NCBI GenBank assembly: GCA_018644725.1
Contig: JABGPZ010000044.1
Location: 1-64,000, forward strand
DNA: 64,000 nucleotides
Origin: Phycisphaerales bacterium
GTDB taxonomy: Bacteria; Planctomycetota; Phycisphaerae; SM23-33
Reading direction: 5' to 3'
The notes under the pieces are model-generated. The model ran no database searches, was not told the origin of the DNA, and saw only the letters and a program-made list of their open reading frames with translations. Of this stretch, positions 45,688 to 55,700 are shown one piece after another (positions within the stretch are counted from its first letter, which is position 1; every line of letters begins with the position of its first letter). Made by a program: the position numbers and the translations under genes.

Positions 45688-47378
45688 CAGGAGCCTTGGG
45701 GTGCGGGGGGCGAAGCGGGGCCTTGACCACCGTCGGAGGGTTTGCGTCGGCGTCGGCGACGACGCTTGATCAGGCGCTTGGGTTTGGCTTCACCCGAGGG
45801 GGAATCGGATTTGCCTTGGGGCGATTTTTCTTGCCCACCCTGAGGTTGGCCCTGTTTGGGTTGGCCTTGGGATTGCTTTTGCCCTTGCCCCTGCCCTTGT
45901 TCTTGGCCGGCCGGTTTGCGCCGCCGGCGACGACGTTTTCCGCCGCCTTCGCGTTTGGGTTGATCGCCTTTGGGCTGTTCTTTGCGGCCCGAATTTCGCT
46001 TGGGTTTGTCGGCGGGTTTCTCGGCGGCAGGTGCTGGCGCGGGCTGATAGCTCCCCGTCGCGGCGGCCTGGGCCTGGCGGCGTGCGCGGTTCATGTCGCG
46101 CACGGCATTGTTCAGATCGTCCTCGGAGGGCTCGGGTAAATCGCGTTCGATGATGTCCGCGATGGGAACCACCGTGAGGGTCCGGTCGGGCAGGGCAATG
46201 CGGGTGAGCTGGGTGAGGATCTGTGAATCCAGGACGCGCCCGAGAAGAGTTTCGGTGCGGATCCACGAACTTTTCCGCGGGAGGTTTTTCTTCAGCGTGG
46301 TATAGGTCTCATCCTCATAGCGCAGGCAGCACATCAGGCGGCCGCACCGGCCCGAAATTTTCGACGGGTCGAGGGTCGCTTTTTGGACCTTCGCCATCCG
46401 CATTGAAATCGGCTTGAGGTGTTTGAGATATTGCTGGCAGCAGCAGCGTTGGCCGCATCGTTCATAGTCCGCCACCAGTCGCGCTTCGTCGCGTGCGCCG
46501 ACTTGTCGCATCTCGATTCGGGTGCGGAAGCGGCTGGCGAGATCTTTCACCAGGATGCGGAAGTCCACGCGTTCTTCGGAGTTGAAGTAGAAAATAATCC
46601 GTTCGCCGCCGATGAGGTGTTCGACCGAGACCAGACGCATCGCGAGTTTCATCTCCGCGATTTTTTCTTTGCAGTAGTGCGACGCCTCGGTGGAGGATTT
46701 CTTGAAGTGGCGAAAGTCGATCAGGTCTTGCGGGTTGGCTGCGCGAAGGATGCGCCCGCCGCGCCGGAAGGGATAGTCGTTGCCTTCGGCTTTGATGTAC
46801 TCGCGGAGACGGTCAGAGTCAATGGCCATCGGCGAGCTGGCTCCGCCGCATCCGCCGCCACATCCGCCGCTGGCATTGCCGCACCCACAGGATTTGTCCT
46901 CGGGCGAGGGGGCGGGTTTGTCGCGCGTGACCGGGCTGACCACCGTGCCAAGCTCGACGCCGCGTTCGGTTCGCACGACGACTTTCTGGCTGGGGATCGG
47001 GCAGATTTTCGAGGGGTTGTAGCGGAATTCGCCAAGATTGCGATTCAGACCATAGCGCACCACGGCCGTGGGTTGCTCGGGCTGTTTGCGCTCGGGCCTG
47101 CGCTCGGGCTTGGGAGCGGGGGAGTCTTCCTGGGCGGGTTGCTCAGGGGCCTGCGATGCCGTGGGCTCCTCGGCGGGGCTCGACGGTGCGGGCTGTTCTG
47201 CGGGAGTTTCCGCCAGAGTTTCTGCGGGAGCGGGGGACTCTGCGGGCGGAGGAGAGACGGAGTCCTGCGATTGCACATTCAAATCGCCCGGCTCGGAATT
47301 TTCAATGGGGGGAGAGACGGGGGCCGATGATTGTACATCTAAACCATCCGGCTTGGACTTTGGTTCCTGGTCGGTCAT
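45687..47378 (-). CDS. PSP1-domain (RicT/YaaT-like) protein with low-complexity extensions
   Basis: KLAMRLVSVEHLIGGERIIFYFNSEERVDFRILVKDLASRFRTRIEMRQVGARDEA and ISGRCGRLMCCLRYEDETY. Confidence 0.88.
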   Translation of the reverse strand: MTDQEPKSKPDGLDVQSSAPVSPPIENSEPGDLNVQSQDSVSPPPAESPAPAETLAETPAEQPAPSSPAEEPTASQAPEQPAQEDSPAPKPERRPERKQPEQPTAVVRYGLNRNLGEFRYNPSKICPIPSQKVVVRTERGVELGTVVSPVTRDKPAPSPEDKSCGCGNASGGCGGGCGGASSPMAIDSDRLREYIKAEGNDYPFRRGGRILRAANPQDLIDFRHFKKSSTEASHYCKEKIAEMKLAMRLVSVEHLIGGERIIFYFNSEERVDFRILVKDLASRFRTRIEMRQVGARDEARLVADYERCGQRCCCQQYLKHLKPISMRMAKVQKATLDPSKISGRCGRLMCCLRYEDETYTTLKKNLPRKSSWIRTETLLGRVLDSQILTQLTRIALPDRTLTVVPIADIIERDLPEPSEDDLNNAVRDMNRARRQAQAAATGSYQPAPAPAAEKPADKPKRNSGRKEQPKGDQPKREGGGKRRRRRRKPAGQEQGQGQGQKQSQGQPKQGQPQGGQEKSPQGKSDSPSGEAKPKRLIKRRRRRRRKPSDGGQGPASPPAPQGS

Positions 47379-47619
47379 GATAAAGCCTATCGATTGCCAC
47401 TGCGGCGCCCCGCAGATCAGTTTGAGGTTTCACGTCTCCAGCCGTCGCCAGAGGTCCAAACGCCCTTTGGGCATCCACCCGCAACATCCGCATGAAAGCA
47501 GCAGCAACGGGCAGGCCTATAGTATACCAAGTTGGACAAACCAATCGAAAGCTCTTTTTTTGAATCCCAGAAAAATTCCGCCACCATTGTTACTCTGCGG
47601 ATTGACTCGCGGGGGCGAG

Positions 47620-48501
47620 TTATTCGGGGATGGTTGGCCTTTCGCTACAAACGTGATCAAGGGTTTGGGCGTACGAGGCCGCGATTCGGTTTGTGATCGG
47701 GCCAACTTGTCCATCGGCGATGGTGTGCTGTTCGACCTGGACCACCGGCCGAATCCCCATACAGCTCGACGTGAGGAACACTTCCTTCGCGCCGAGGAGG
47801 TCTTGCAACGTCAGCGGCCGGTCGTCAATGACGTCGATCTCCAGCGTCGCGGCGAGTTGCATGACCGTTTCGCGAAGAATCCCCGGCAACACGGGCGTGT
47901 GGATCGGCGGGGTCAGCAGCAGGCCGCTTTCGGTCACGAGGAAGATGTTCGAGAAGCAGCTCTCGGCGAGTTGCTCTTCGGTGTTGAACCATAACGCATC
48001 GGTGCAGCCCGCCGCCGCTGCCTGTTGCCGCGCGAGGAGGCGCGGGAGATAGCAGCCCGTTTTCAGGCCGAAAATAACATCCTCCGTGAGCTGGCGCATC
48101 GGCGTGATGATCACCTTGATGCCGTCGGTATACCATTCGGCCGGATACTCCGGCAGGGCGTCGGCGGTGATGAGTGTCGTCGAGCCGCGCGTCGCCGTCC
48201 CCGGCGTGAGGGTGATCCGCACGCGCGCTTCGCTCAGGCCGTTGGCGTCGAGCACGGCGTAGGTGTTGTCGTACAGCTCGCGCGTGGTCGCGCCGACAGT
48301 CAGGCCAAGCTGGGCCACGGTATCGCCGAGGCGCGCGAGGTGATGCTCAAAGCCGAAGATCACGCCGTTGTGGGCGCGCATGGTCGTGAAGGTGCTCGCG
48401 CCATGGAGAAAGCCCGGGTCGTCGATCGAGACGCTGGCGTCGCTGCGGGGGATAAGTTGGCCGTTGAGATACACGATGGGATGGGTGGTAGTTTCGCTCA
48501 T
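47620..48501 (-). CDS. class IV aminotransferase (branched-chain aminotransferase / ADC-lyase-like)
   Basis: VYLNGQLIPRSDASVSIDDPGFLHGASTFTTMRAHNG, ESCFSNIFLV, TPVLPGILRETV. Confidence 0.88.
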   Translation of the reverse strand: MSETTTHPIVYLNGQLIPRSDASVSIDDPGFLHGASTFTTMRAHNGVIFGFEHHLARLGDTVAQLGLTVGATTRELYDNTYAVLDANGLSEARVRITLTPGTATRGSTTLITADALPEYPAEWYTDGIKVIITPMRQLTEDVIFGLKTGCYLPRLLARQQAAAAGCTDALWFNTEEQLAESCFSNIFLVTESGLLLTPPIHTPVLPGILRETVMQLAATLEIDVIDDRPLTLQDLLGAKEVFLTSSCMGIRPVVQVEQHTIADGQVGPITNRIAASYAQTLDHVCSERPTIPE

Positions 48502-48582
48502 AACTCCAGTGTAGCGACCGCGCGGGGTGCCTGCAACCAAATTGCGGTTGGAAACCGCCCGCCGCTCGGATACAATCAGGCC

Positions 48583-49047
48583 ATGATCTATACGAGCAAA
48601 GCATGGTCCACCGCCCGTCGTCGATGGGTGGGTGGGACGCTGGCGGCAGTGGTTCTCGCGGCGATGGCCGTGTTGTATTCTCTTTCCCCGACCGACCGGG
48701 GGCGGGGGACGCATCGCCAGCTGGGCCTGTCGCCGTGTGCGTCGATTGTCCAAACGGGCTATCCGTGTGTCGGTTGCGGGGTGACGACGTCGCTGACGGC
48801 GATGTCCCGCGGGCGATTTGTCTATGCCGCACAATGTCACCTGTTTGGTGTGTTTGCGTTTTTGGCGGTGATTGCGTTGGGCATGATGGGGGCGGCGCAG
48901 GCGATTTCCGGACGAAATTTTCTGAAAATCGTGCGCATTGGAGTGTGGAAATGGTATAGTCTCGCAGGGGTTGTTGTGCTTCTGGGCGGCTGGAAGCTCA
49001 AGCTGGCGATTGGAATCGCCGACGGAACCTACCCCATAGGCCGCTAA
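48583..49047 (+). CDS. DUF2752 membrane protein
   Basis: GYPCVGCGVTTSLTAMSRGRF motif. Confidence 0.75.
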   Translation: MIYTSKAWSTARRRWVGGTLAAVVLAAMAVLYSLSPTDRGRGTHRQLGLSPCASIVQTGYPCVGCGVTTSLTAMSRGRFVYAAQCHLFGVFAFLAVIALGMMGAAQAISGRNFLKIVRIGVWKWYSLAGVVVLLGGWKLKLAIGIADGTYPIGR

Positions 49048-49075
49048 CGAAGCTACATGAAAGAGGATAGACGTT

Positions 49076-49810
49076 ATGAACAAACGAATGATACTGGCCT
49101 TGGTGCTGGTAGGAATGATGATTTCGGGATGCAATGTCGCCGGATTTGGGCTTTGGCTTTTCGGGGAGCGGCCGACGCACTATGTCGACTCGACCTTTGA
49201 TATGGAGACCGGCCTGAGCCTCGAAGGCAAAACCGTCGCAGTGTTGATCTACGTCGAGGACGAAATCAAGATTGAGTACGGCTACATTCCCCAAACCCTC
49301 GGGCGCTGGATTCGCGAAGGCCTGGAATATCAGGACAAAGAGCGCACCGACCCGGCCGTGAAAAACATCCGCGTGATCCACCCTGACACCGTTGTGCGGT
49401 ATATGCAGTCGAACCCGGAGTGGGAATCGACCGACAAGCGGAAAATCGCGCGTGACCTCAAGGCGGACTATCTGATTTATGTCCCGCTGACGGCCTATAC
49501 GACCCGCGAGCCCGGCATGCTTGATGCGTACCGTGGCACGGTCGTGGGCGACGTGGAAGTCTATGGCGCCGAGGATACGTCCGAGGACCGCGATCCGCTG
49601 TTCATGTCCGATGGCGGGATGGAAGTTTCCTATCCCGAGAGTCGTGACAAAATCAGCTATAACCGTGCGAGCGAGCGGATGATTCAGGTCGAAATGGAAA
49701 AGCAGTTCGGCACGAAGATTGCCAAGCTGTTCTACGGCCGTGAGGAATTGACACTCACCGAAGATGAGCAGTTTACTGAACCGAACCAACCGACCCGGGA
49801 GAGAAACTGA
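49076..49810 (+). CDS. lipoprotein of unknown function
   Basis: Signal peptide with lipobox ISGC. Confidence 0.65.
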   Translation: MNKRMILALVLVGMMISGCNVAGFGLWLFGERPTHYVDSTFDMETGLSLEGKTVAVLIYVEDEIKIEYGYIPQTLGRWIREGLEYQDKERTDPAVKNIRVIHPDTVVRYMQSNPEWESTDKRKIARDLKADYLIYVPLTAYTTREPGMLDAYRGTVVGDVEVYGAEDTSEDRDPLFMSDGGMEVSYPESRDKISYNRASERMIQVEMEKQFGTKIAKLFYGREELTLTEDEQFTEPNQPTRERN

Positions 49811-50514
49811 TGCGAACGATTTGCCTATGGATGTGCGGTGTGATCCTCTGTGGGGCGACGGGCTGTGCGCCGATTGCCTGGCTACAGACGGCGGCGGGCA
49901 ACGACGATGTGCCTGCGGAGTTTACCTTTCACGAGGAGCCTCCGTCGAAGGTGCTCGTGCTGGTCGATGATCCCCGCGAAGCCGACCGGACCCATCCCGT
50001 CGTGCCGGATTTGATGCGGGCGATCAACTCCAATTTCGACAAGAAGGAACTCGCCGCGAGCACGATTCCGTATGACTCGTTTAAGCGCTATAGCACGACG
50101 GTGAGTTATTTTCAGCAGCGCATCCAGCGCGATTCGGGCATTCTGAAGATCGCCGAAGCGTTGGAGGTCACCCATGTGCTGATCGTGCGCGTGGAGGAGT
50201 TCCGCCTCGTGAAAAATATGGCTGATAGTGTGTACGAGCCGCTATTGGAAGTGTCTTGCCGGATTCTCAACGTCCACGACGAAGAGCAAGTTTGGCCGCG
50301 CACGCAGATGTGGTTCCACGTCGATAAGGTCGATTTGCGGACCGTGCCGATGAAAGACGAGCGTCATTTTGCGTCGAAGATGGTCCGTGAGATGGCCCAG
50401 ACGATTTCCGGCCGCATTACCGACCTGTTCCGCACGTCGCCAGGCCGCGATCCTTCGAGCTTCCCCAAAGAAAACACCGTCCACCCCGATTGGGATCACC
50501 CCACAGGAAACTGA
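49810..50514 (+). CDS. lipoprotein of unknown function
   Basis: Signal peptide with lipobox ATGC; start overlaps stop of the upstream lipoprotein gene. Confidence 0.65.
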   Translation: MRTICLWMCGVILCGATGCAPIAWLQTAAGNDDVPAEFTFHEEPPSKVLVLVDDPREADRTHPVVPDLMRAINSNFDKKELAASTIPYDSFKRYSTTVSYFQQRIQRDSGILKIAEALEVTHVLIVRVEEFRLVKNMADSVYEPLLEVSCRILNVHDEEQVWPRTQMWFHVDKVDLRTVPMKDERHFASKMVREMAQTISGRITDLFRTSPGRDPSSFPKENTVHPDWDHPTGN

Positions 50515-50540
50515 CACGATTCCTTTGCGAACTTGATATA

Positions 50541-50572
50541 AAAAAGCCCGGGCAATTGCTAGGGCTTTTTTT
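50541..50572 (+). terminator. rho-independent terminator, possibly bidirectional
   Basis: AAAAAAGCCCGGGCAATTGCTAGGGCTTTTTTT. Confidence 0.8.
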
Positions 50573-50601
50573 AGTGTTTTTTTGTGGTGCGGGCTTCGGG
50601 C

Positions 50602-51354
50602 CTACTCGTTCAGTGCGGCCATGATTTCGTCGGTGAGTTCGACGTTGGTGTAGACCTTCTGGACATCTTCGTGTTCGTCGATATTTTCCATGAGCGTGAG
50701 GGCTTTTTTTCCGGTTTCGACGTCGACGGCCATCGGGTTCTGCGCGATCATGGCGACTTCGGCGGTTTCGAGCTCGAGGCCTTTTTCTTCCAGGGCGGCC
50801 TTGACGGTCGAAAACGCGCTCGGCTCACAGGTCACTTCGAAGACGTCCCCGTCGAGCGCGACATCATCTGCGCCTGCATCGAGGGCGATCTCCATCAGCG
50901 TGTCTTCGTCGGTGGAGTCGGCCTTGATCGTGAACGTGCCGGTCTGCTGGAACATGTACGCCACGCAGCCGGTGGAACCCATCTGCCCGCCCGCGCGCTC
51001 GAAGAGCTTGCGCAGCTCGGGGGCGGTGCGGTTGCGATTGTCGGTGAGGGTGAGGACCATAAACGCCGTGCCGCCCGGGCCGTAGCCCTCGTAGACAACT
51101 TCCTCAAAGCTCACGCCTTCGCTGCCCGCGCCGGAAGCCTTCTTGATGGCGTTCTTGATCGTGTCCTTGGGCATGTTGACTTTTTTTCCCTCGTCGATGG
51201 CATAGCGCAGCGTGAGGTTCGAGTCCGGGTCAGGCCCGCCGGCTTTGGTCGCGGCCATGATCGCCTTGGAAATCTTCGACCACATTTTGCCGCGGAGTGC
51301 GTCCTGACGGCCTTTGCGGTGCTTGATGTTTGCCCATTTACTATGTCCAGCCAT
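50602..51354 (-). CDS. yebC: YebC/TACO1 family translation/transcription factor
   Basis: MAGHSKWANIKHRKGRQDALRGKMWSKISKAIMAATKAGG. Confidence 0.96.
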   Translation of the reverse strand: MAGHSKWANIKHRKGRQDALRGKMWSKISKAIMAATKAGGPDPDSNLTLRYAIDEGKKVNMPKDTIKNAIKKASGAGSEGVSFEEVVYEGYGPGGTAFMVLTLTDNRNRTAPELRKLFERAGGQMGSTGCVAYMFQQTGTFTIKADSTDEDTLMEIALDAGADDVALDGDVFEVTCEPSAFSTVKAALEEKGLELETAEVAMIAQNPMAVDVETGKKALTLMENIDEHEDVQKVYTNVELTDEIMAALNE

Positions 51355-51544
51355 GGTTCTCTCCAGTGATGGGTGGGTTGGAATTGCTTGAAAACAAGGG
51401 CAGGATTATAGCAGAACCGCCGACGGGGTTCCAGAAGTTTCCCCGCCGGGGAGGGGCGTTTGAAAATGAATCTTGGAATTGCAATCGCAATTCGCTACCA
51501 TCGGTACTCACAGAGACTCGATACTCTTTTTGAAGGAGATACTG

Positions 51545-53059
51545 ATGCAACGACGTGACTTTCTTCGCGTGGCGGCCTTTGCCTCGACCGGTGCGGTTCT
51601 GACCGGATGCCAACCCAACGCCATGGCCATCAGCAAGGCGAAATCCAAAGCCAAGATCAAGAACGTACTTCTGATCGTGGCCGACGACTATGGGTATATG
51701 GATGTGGGCTTCAACAATCCCAACTCGTTCTACGACACGCCGTGCCTGGACAAACTCGCCAAGAGCGGCTTGGTCCTCAAAGACGCCTACGCCGCGTGCC
51801 CGGTGTGCAGCCCCACGCGCTACAGCATCCAGACCGGCCGATATCCCACCCGTGGCCCGGCGACCGACTTTTTCGGTGGCAAGCGCGCGGTGAAATTCCT
51901 TCCCGCGCAATACGACCCGCGCATGGCCCTGTCCGAAGTGACCATCGCCGAAGCACTCAAGCCCTACGGCTACAAGTCGATCTTCGCGGGCAAGTGGCAT
52001 CTTGGCGACACAGAGACCCACTGGCCCGAAGGACAGGGCTATGACGTCAATAAGGGCGGCTGGACCAAGGGCGGGCCGTATGGCGGCAAGAGATATTTCT
52101 CGCCCTATGGCAACCCGCGCCTCGAAGACGGCCCCGATGGCGAACACCTGCCCAAGCGACTCGCCGACGAGATCATTAAGTCGATGACCGACTGGTCCAA
52201 GGCCGACACGCCGTTCTTCGCGAACCTGTCCTTTTACTCGGTCCACACGCCGCTGATGGGCCGGAAAGACCTCGTCGCAAAATACAAAAAACGCGCCAAA
52301 CAATTGCACGAAGGCAAGGAGATCAAAACATTCCGCAAAGCCGGGTATACCAGCAAACGGCGGGAGCGCATCGTCCAGGACCACGCCATCTACGGTGCGA
52401 TGGTCGAAGCGATGGACGAGCAGATTGGCCGTGTCCTCGGCGCGCTCGATACGCTGGGCATTGCCGACGAAACGCTGGTGATTTTCTTCAGCGACAACGG
52501 CGGGCTGAGCACCTCCGAAGGCTCGCCCACCAGCAACATGCCGCTGCGTTGCGGCAAGGGCTGGATGTACGAAGGCGGAATTCGCGAGCCGGGCATCATC
52601 CGCGCTCCAGGCCTGACCACGCCGGGCAGCAGCTCCGTCGCGCCAGTGACATCGACCGACTTCTATCCGACGATTCTCGATTTGCTCGGCAAGAAGCTCT
52701 TGCCCGATCAGCACAAAGATGGCGTTTCGCTGCGGCCGATCCTCGATGGCAGCTATCCGAAGGAATTTGCCACGCGTCCGATTTTCTGGCACTACCCGCA
52801 CTATGGCAATCAGGGCGGCTTCCCGTCTTCGGCGATCCGCAAGGGCGACTGGAAACTCATTCAGAGCCTCGAAGACGGCCACTTTGAACTGTACAATCTC
52901 AAGACCGATATCGGCGAACAGAAAAACCTCGCCAAGACGAACAAAGCGAAGCTGGCCGAGTTGTTCGAGCACATGAAGCAGATTCGCAAAGACACCAAAG
53001 CGCGCTTCCTGCGTCCCAAACCCGGCCAAAAAGAAAAACCGTATACACAGAAGTATTAG
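51545..53059 (+). CDS. formylglycine-type sulfatase
   Basis: MQRRDFLRVAAFASTGAVLTGC signal; CPVCSPTRYSIQTGRYPTRG; GKWHLG. Confidence 0.92.
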   Translation: MQRRDFLRVAAFASTGAVLTGCQPNAMAISKAKSKAKIKNVLLIVADDYGYMDVGFNNPNSFYDTPCLDKLAKSGLVLKDAYAACPVCSPTRYSIQTGRYPTRGPATDFFGGKRAVKFLPAQYDPRMALSEVTIAEALKPYGYKSIFAGKWHLGDTETHWPEGQGYDVNKGGWTKGGPYGGKRYFSPYGNPRLEDGPDGEHLPKRLADEIIKSMTDWSKADTPFFANLSFYSVHTPLMGRKDLVAKYKKRAKQLHEGKEIKTFRKAGYTSKRRERIVQDHAIYGAMVEAMDEQIGRVLGALDTLGIADETLVIFFSDNGGLSTSEGSPTSNMPLRCGKGWMYEGGIREPGIIRAPGLTTPGSSSVAPVTSTDFYPTILDLLGKKLLPDQHKDGVSLRPILDGSYPKEFATRPIFWHYPHYGNQGGFPSSAIRKGDWKLIQSLEDGHFELYNLKTDIGEQKNLAKTNKAKLAELFEHMKQIRKDTKARFLRPKPGQKEKPYTQKY

Positions 53060-53231
53060 GCCGTAGGGGATAGGCTGTAGGCTGAAGGAAATAGACAACG
53101 GAAAAGAAAACGATTGGGCGAAAGATTTTTCGCCCCTACGAAAGAAAGAAAAGAAAAAGGCAGGCTGGAAGCCTGCACCACAATGAAGCAGACAGAAACT
53201 ATAAAAAAAAAGAATAGAATGGTCGTTCACG

Positions 53232-53267
53232 CCTGGCCTCTTGCACGCAAAGAGGTCAGGTTTTTTT
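53232..53267 (+). terminator. rho-independent terminator
   Basis: CCTGGCCTCTTGCACGCAAAGAGGTCAGGTTTTTTT. Confidence 0.8.
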
Positions 53268-54150
53268 ATTCCGTGAATTTGGCGTGGTCGGTTTTGGCGG
53301 GTGTTTTTCCGACGACGGCGATTTTGAGCGAGTCGGCGAGTTCCAGCGTGGCGGGTTTGTCGGCGATGAGGGTCATGCCCGCCTGAATGACGAGCGTGTT
53401 GCAGCCAGCGGCGTGGAGGTTGCGGATGGTTTTGGGTCCGACGGTGGGGACGTCGAAGCGGGGGTCCTGCTCCGGGCGGGCGACTTTGATCATCGTCCAG
53501 CCGCCGGATTTGCACAGCTCGCCGGCGCGGGCGATCATGCGGTCGGTGCCTTCGACGGCTTCGACGGCGATGATGTCGCGCTCTTTGACTGCGAGGGCCT
53601 GGCCGATGTCGAGGTCGGCCGAGGCGATGGCAATGTGCCAGCCGAACTCGATGTCGGCGGCGGCGGTGGCGGCGGGTTGGGTCTGGGTCATCACGCCTTC
53701 GGTGGCGAGGTGGTCGGCGCAAAATTCGATGCTACTCATGAGTGGTACTCCCTGGGAAGCGAGGTCGTCGGCGATGGCCATCAGCACGGCGTTGTCGCGT
53801 TTGTCGTGGCGGAGGCGGTGATACCAGATGCGGATCGCACGGAGGTCGGGCAAAAATTTCAGCCAGCGAAATCGGCAGTGCATCGCGGACTTATGGACCG
53901 AGCCGATCATCACCGCTTGCTGGCAACCGTGCGATTTGAGGAAGCGCAGCCAGCTGCCGGGCTTGGCGAGTCCGACGCTACGATAGTCGTCGCAATAGTG
54001 GTTCAGGCGCGGATGGGCGAACCCGTCCAGGCCGCAGCAGATCACCCGTCGGCCGGATTCGACGATGCCCTCGGCCACCAAAAGCGGCAGGCGGCCCGCG
54101 CCAGCAATCAGCCCGATTGGCTCGTCCAGATTGGTTGCAATGTCATTCAT
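53266..54150 (-). CDS. lpxI: UDP-2,3-diacylglucosamine pyrophosphatase LpxI (DUF1009)
   Basis: IGLIAGAGRLPLLVAEG, DIGQALAVKERDIIAVEAVEGTDRMI, KVARPEQDPRFDVPTVGPKTI. Confidence 0.92.
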   Translation of the reverse strand: MNDIATNLDEPIGLIAGAGRLPLLVAEGIVESGRRVICCGLDGFAHPRLNHYCDDYRSVGLAKPGSWLRFLKSHGCQQAVMIGSVHKSAMHCRFRWLKFLPDLRAIRIWYHRLRHDKRDNAVLMAIADDLASQGVPLMSSIEFCADHLATEGVMTQTQPAATAAADIEFGWHIAIASADLDIGQALAVKERDIIAVEAVEGTDRMIARAGELCKSGGWTMIKVARPEQDPRFDVPTVGPKTIRNLHAAGCNTLVIQAGMTLIADKPATLELADSLKIAVVGKTPAKTDHAKFTE

Positions 54151-54272
54151 CGCGTCCGAGTATCGCCAAATCTCGCCAGCAGGTCAATCAATTCCTGCGT
54201 CGAAATGCAAATTTGCTTGACAATCTGCCCCCAAATCGCGATTCTGGAGGGCCAGAATTGAAGGAGAATGCT

Positions 54273-54707
54273 ATGAAAACCCACTTTGCCCTGTTGCTGT
54301 CGTTTTCGATGCTTGCTGTCGGAGGCTGTAACCTCTTGGCACCCGAGACGGGATATGTCCCGCAGGTGGCCCCGCCGATGGCCGACATCCCCGTGCCCGT
54401 TGGCTTTGACATGGAACACGACACCAGCCGCGACCGGAGCGACGGCGGGCTGCGTTGGGTCGATCATCGCTACTCGGGCAAAGGCCCCATCGCGCCGCTG
54501 GCGAACTTCTACGAAAAACAAATGCCTCAGTATCGATGGAACCTCGTGACCCGCGGCTTTGCGCGCGGCGCGGCGACCCTTGATTTTGAAAAAGCCCGTG
54601 AGCGATGCCGGATTACAATTTCCCGCAAAAACTCACTGCTGAATACGATCCAGATTCATGTGGATGTCTGGACGCACACAATCGCAACATCGCCCGCGAC
54701 GAACTGA
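54273..54707 (+). CDS. small lipoprotein of unknown function
   Basis: MKTHFALLLSFSMLAVGGC lipobox. Confidence 0.65.
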   Translation: MKTHFALLLSFSMLAVGGCNLLAPETGYVPQVAPPMADIPVPVGFDMEHDTSRDRSDGGLRWVDHRYSGKGPIAPLANFYEKQMPQYRWNLVTRGFARGAATLDFEKARERCRITISRKNSLLNTIQIHVDVWTHTIATSPATN

Positions 54708-54733
54708 CGCGGGATCGAAAGGACACAGAGCAG

Positions 54734-55570
54734 ATGGATTCTGAACATCGTCACGAACTCCAGAAAAACGACCTCGAAACCGAACTCAAGGCCATTTGGG
54801 CGTGGATCAAGCGCAGCGGCAGCAAACTCTTTTTCTATGCCGCGCTCACGACGCTGATCTTGGTGGGGATCTCCAAGTTCCGCACGATGCGTGCCGCCGA
54901 CCTGGCTGGCGTGCAGATCGAATCGGCCCGCTACGAGTACGCATTTTCGAACCCGACCGACGAAGTGGTCACGAATCTTGTTGCGTTGAGCAACCAGGAT
55001 ACGGACGAGCGCATCGCAGTTCTGAGCCAATATCGCCTTGGTCAGGTCCGCATGGCCCAGGCCGCCAACGCCTTCGGCGAGGCCATGATTGCCAAGGACG
55101 CCAAAGAGGCTGACGCCGCAACCAAGCGGGGAATGGGCTTGCGTGCCCAGGCCAAAAGCCAGCTCCAAACGGCCAACACCAACGCCGGCCAGAACTACCC
55201 GATGATCGCTGCCAAGGCGAAAATCGCTCTGGTTCACATCGCCGTCGACGAAGGAGATTTTGCGACGGCCAAGGCATTCCTTAAGGACCTCAAGGCCCTC
55301 GAGCTTGATGGCCACCCGATGATGGAGTCCATCAAAGTTGCCGACCGGATGGTCAAGGCCCTCGGCGACAAGCCCATCGTTCTCGCCAATCGCGCTGCGT
55401 GGCTGCCCAAGCCCGTCGCGAAAGATCCCGCCGAGGACGAAAACTTCCTCGACATCCCCAAGACCGCGCCGCACGATTCCACGATCGAGACCGAGAAAAC
55501 CATGAAGACGCTGTTGGACGTTCCCACGTCCATCACGCCCATCACGCCCGAAGCGCCCGCGCCGAAATAG
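54734..55570 (+). CDS. YfgM-like tetratricopeptide membrane-anchored protein
   Basis: N-terminal TM after charged segment; repeated helical units RLGQVRMAQAANAFGEAM, AKAKIALVHIAVDEGDFATAKAFL. Confidence 0.6.
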   Translation: MDSEHRHELQKNDLETELKAIWAWIKRSGSKLFFYAALTTLILVGISKFRTMRAADLAGVQIESARYEYAFSNPTDEVVTNLVALSNQDTDERIAVLSQYRLGQVRMAQAANAFGEAMIAKDAKEADAATKRGMGLRAQAKSQLQTANTNAGQNYPMIAAKAKIALVHIAVDEGDFATAKAFLKDLKALELDGHPMMESIKVADRMVKALGDKPIVLANRAAWLPKPVAKDPAEDENFLDIPKTAPHDSTIETEKTMKTLLDVPTSITPITPEAPAPK

Positions 55571-55587
55571 TCGATTTCGAATCTATC

Positions 55588-55611
55588 AGCCCGCCTCGCG
55601 CGGGCTTTTTT
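55588..55611 (+). terminator. rho-independent terminator
   Basis: AGCCCGCCTCGCGCGGGCTTTTTT. Confidence 0.85.
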
Positions 55612-55700
55612 ATTGGAATATGGGTCTGTTCTCGCTATAATCCTTCGACTTTGACCAACCTGTGGCCCGACGGGTCCGACATTTTTCTACAAGGATAATC

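Noticed and set aside
51341-53722. 793-aa minus-strand ORF spanning the sulfatase
   Set aside because: Low-complexity Arg/His-rich start and no motifs; opposite a clear sulfatase.
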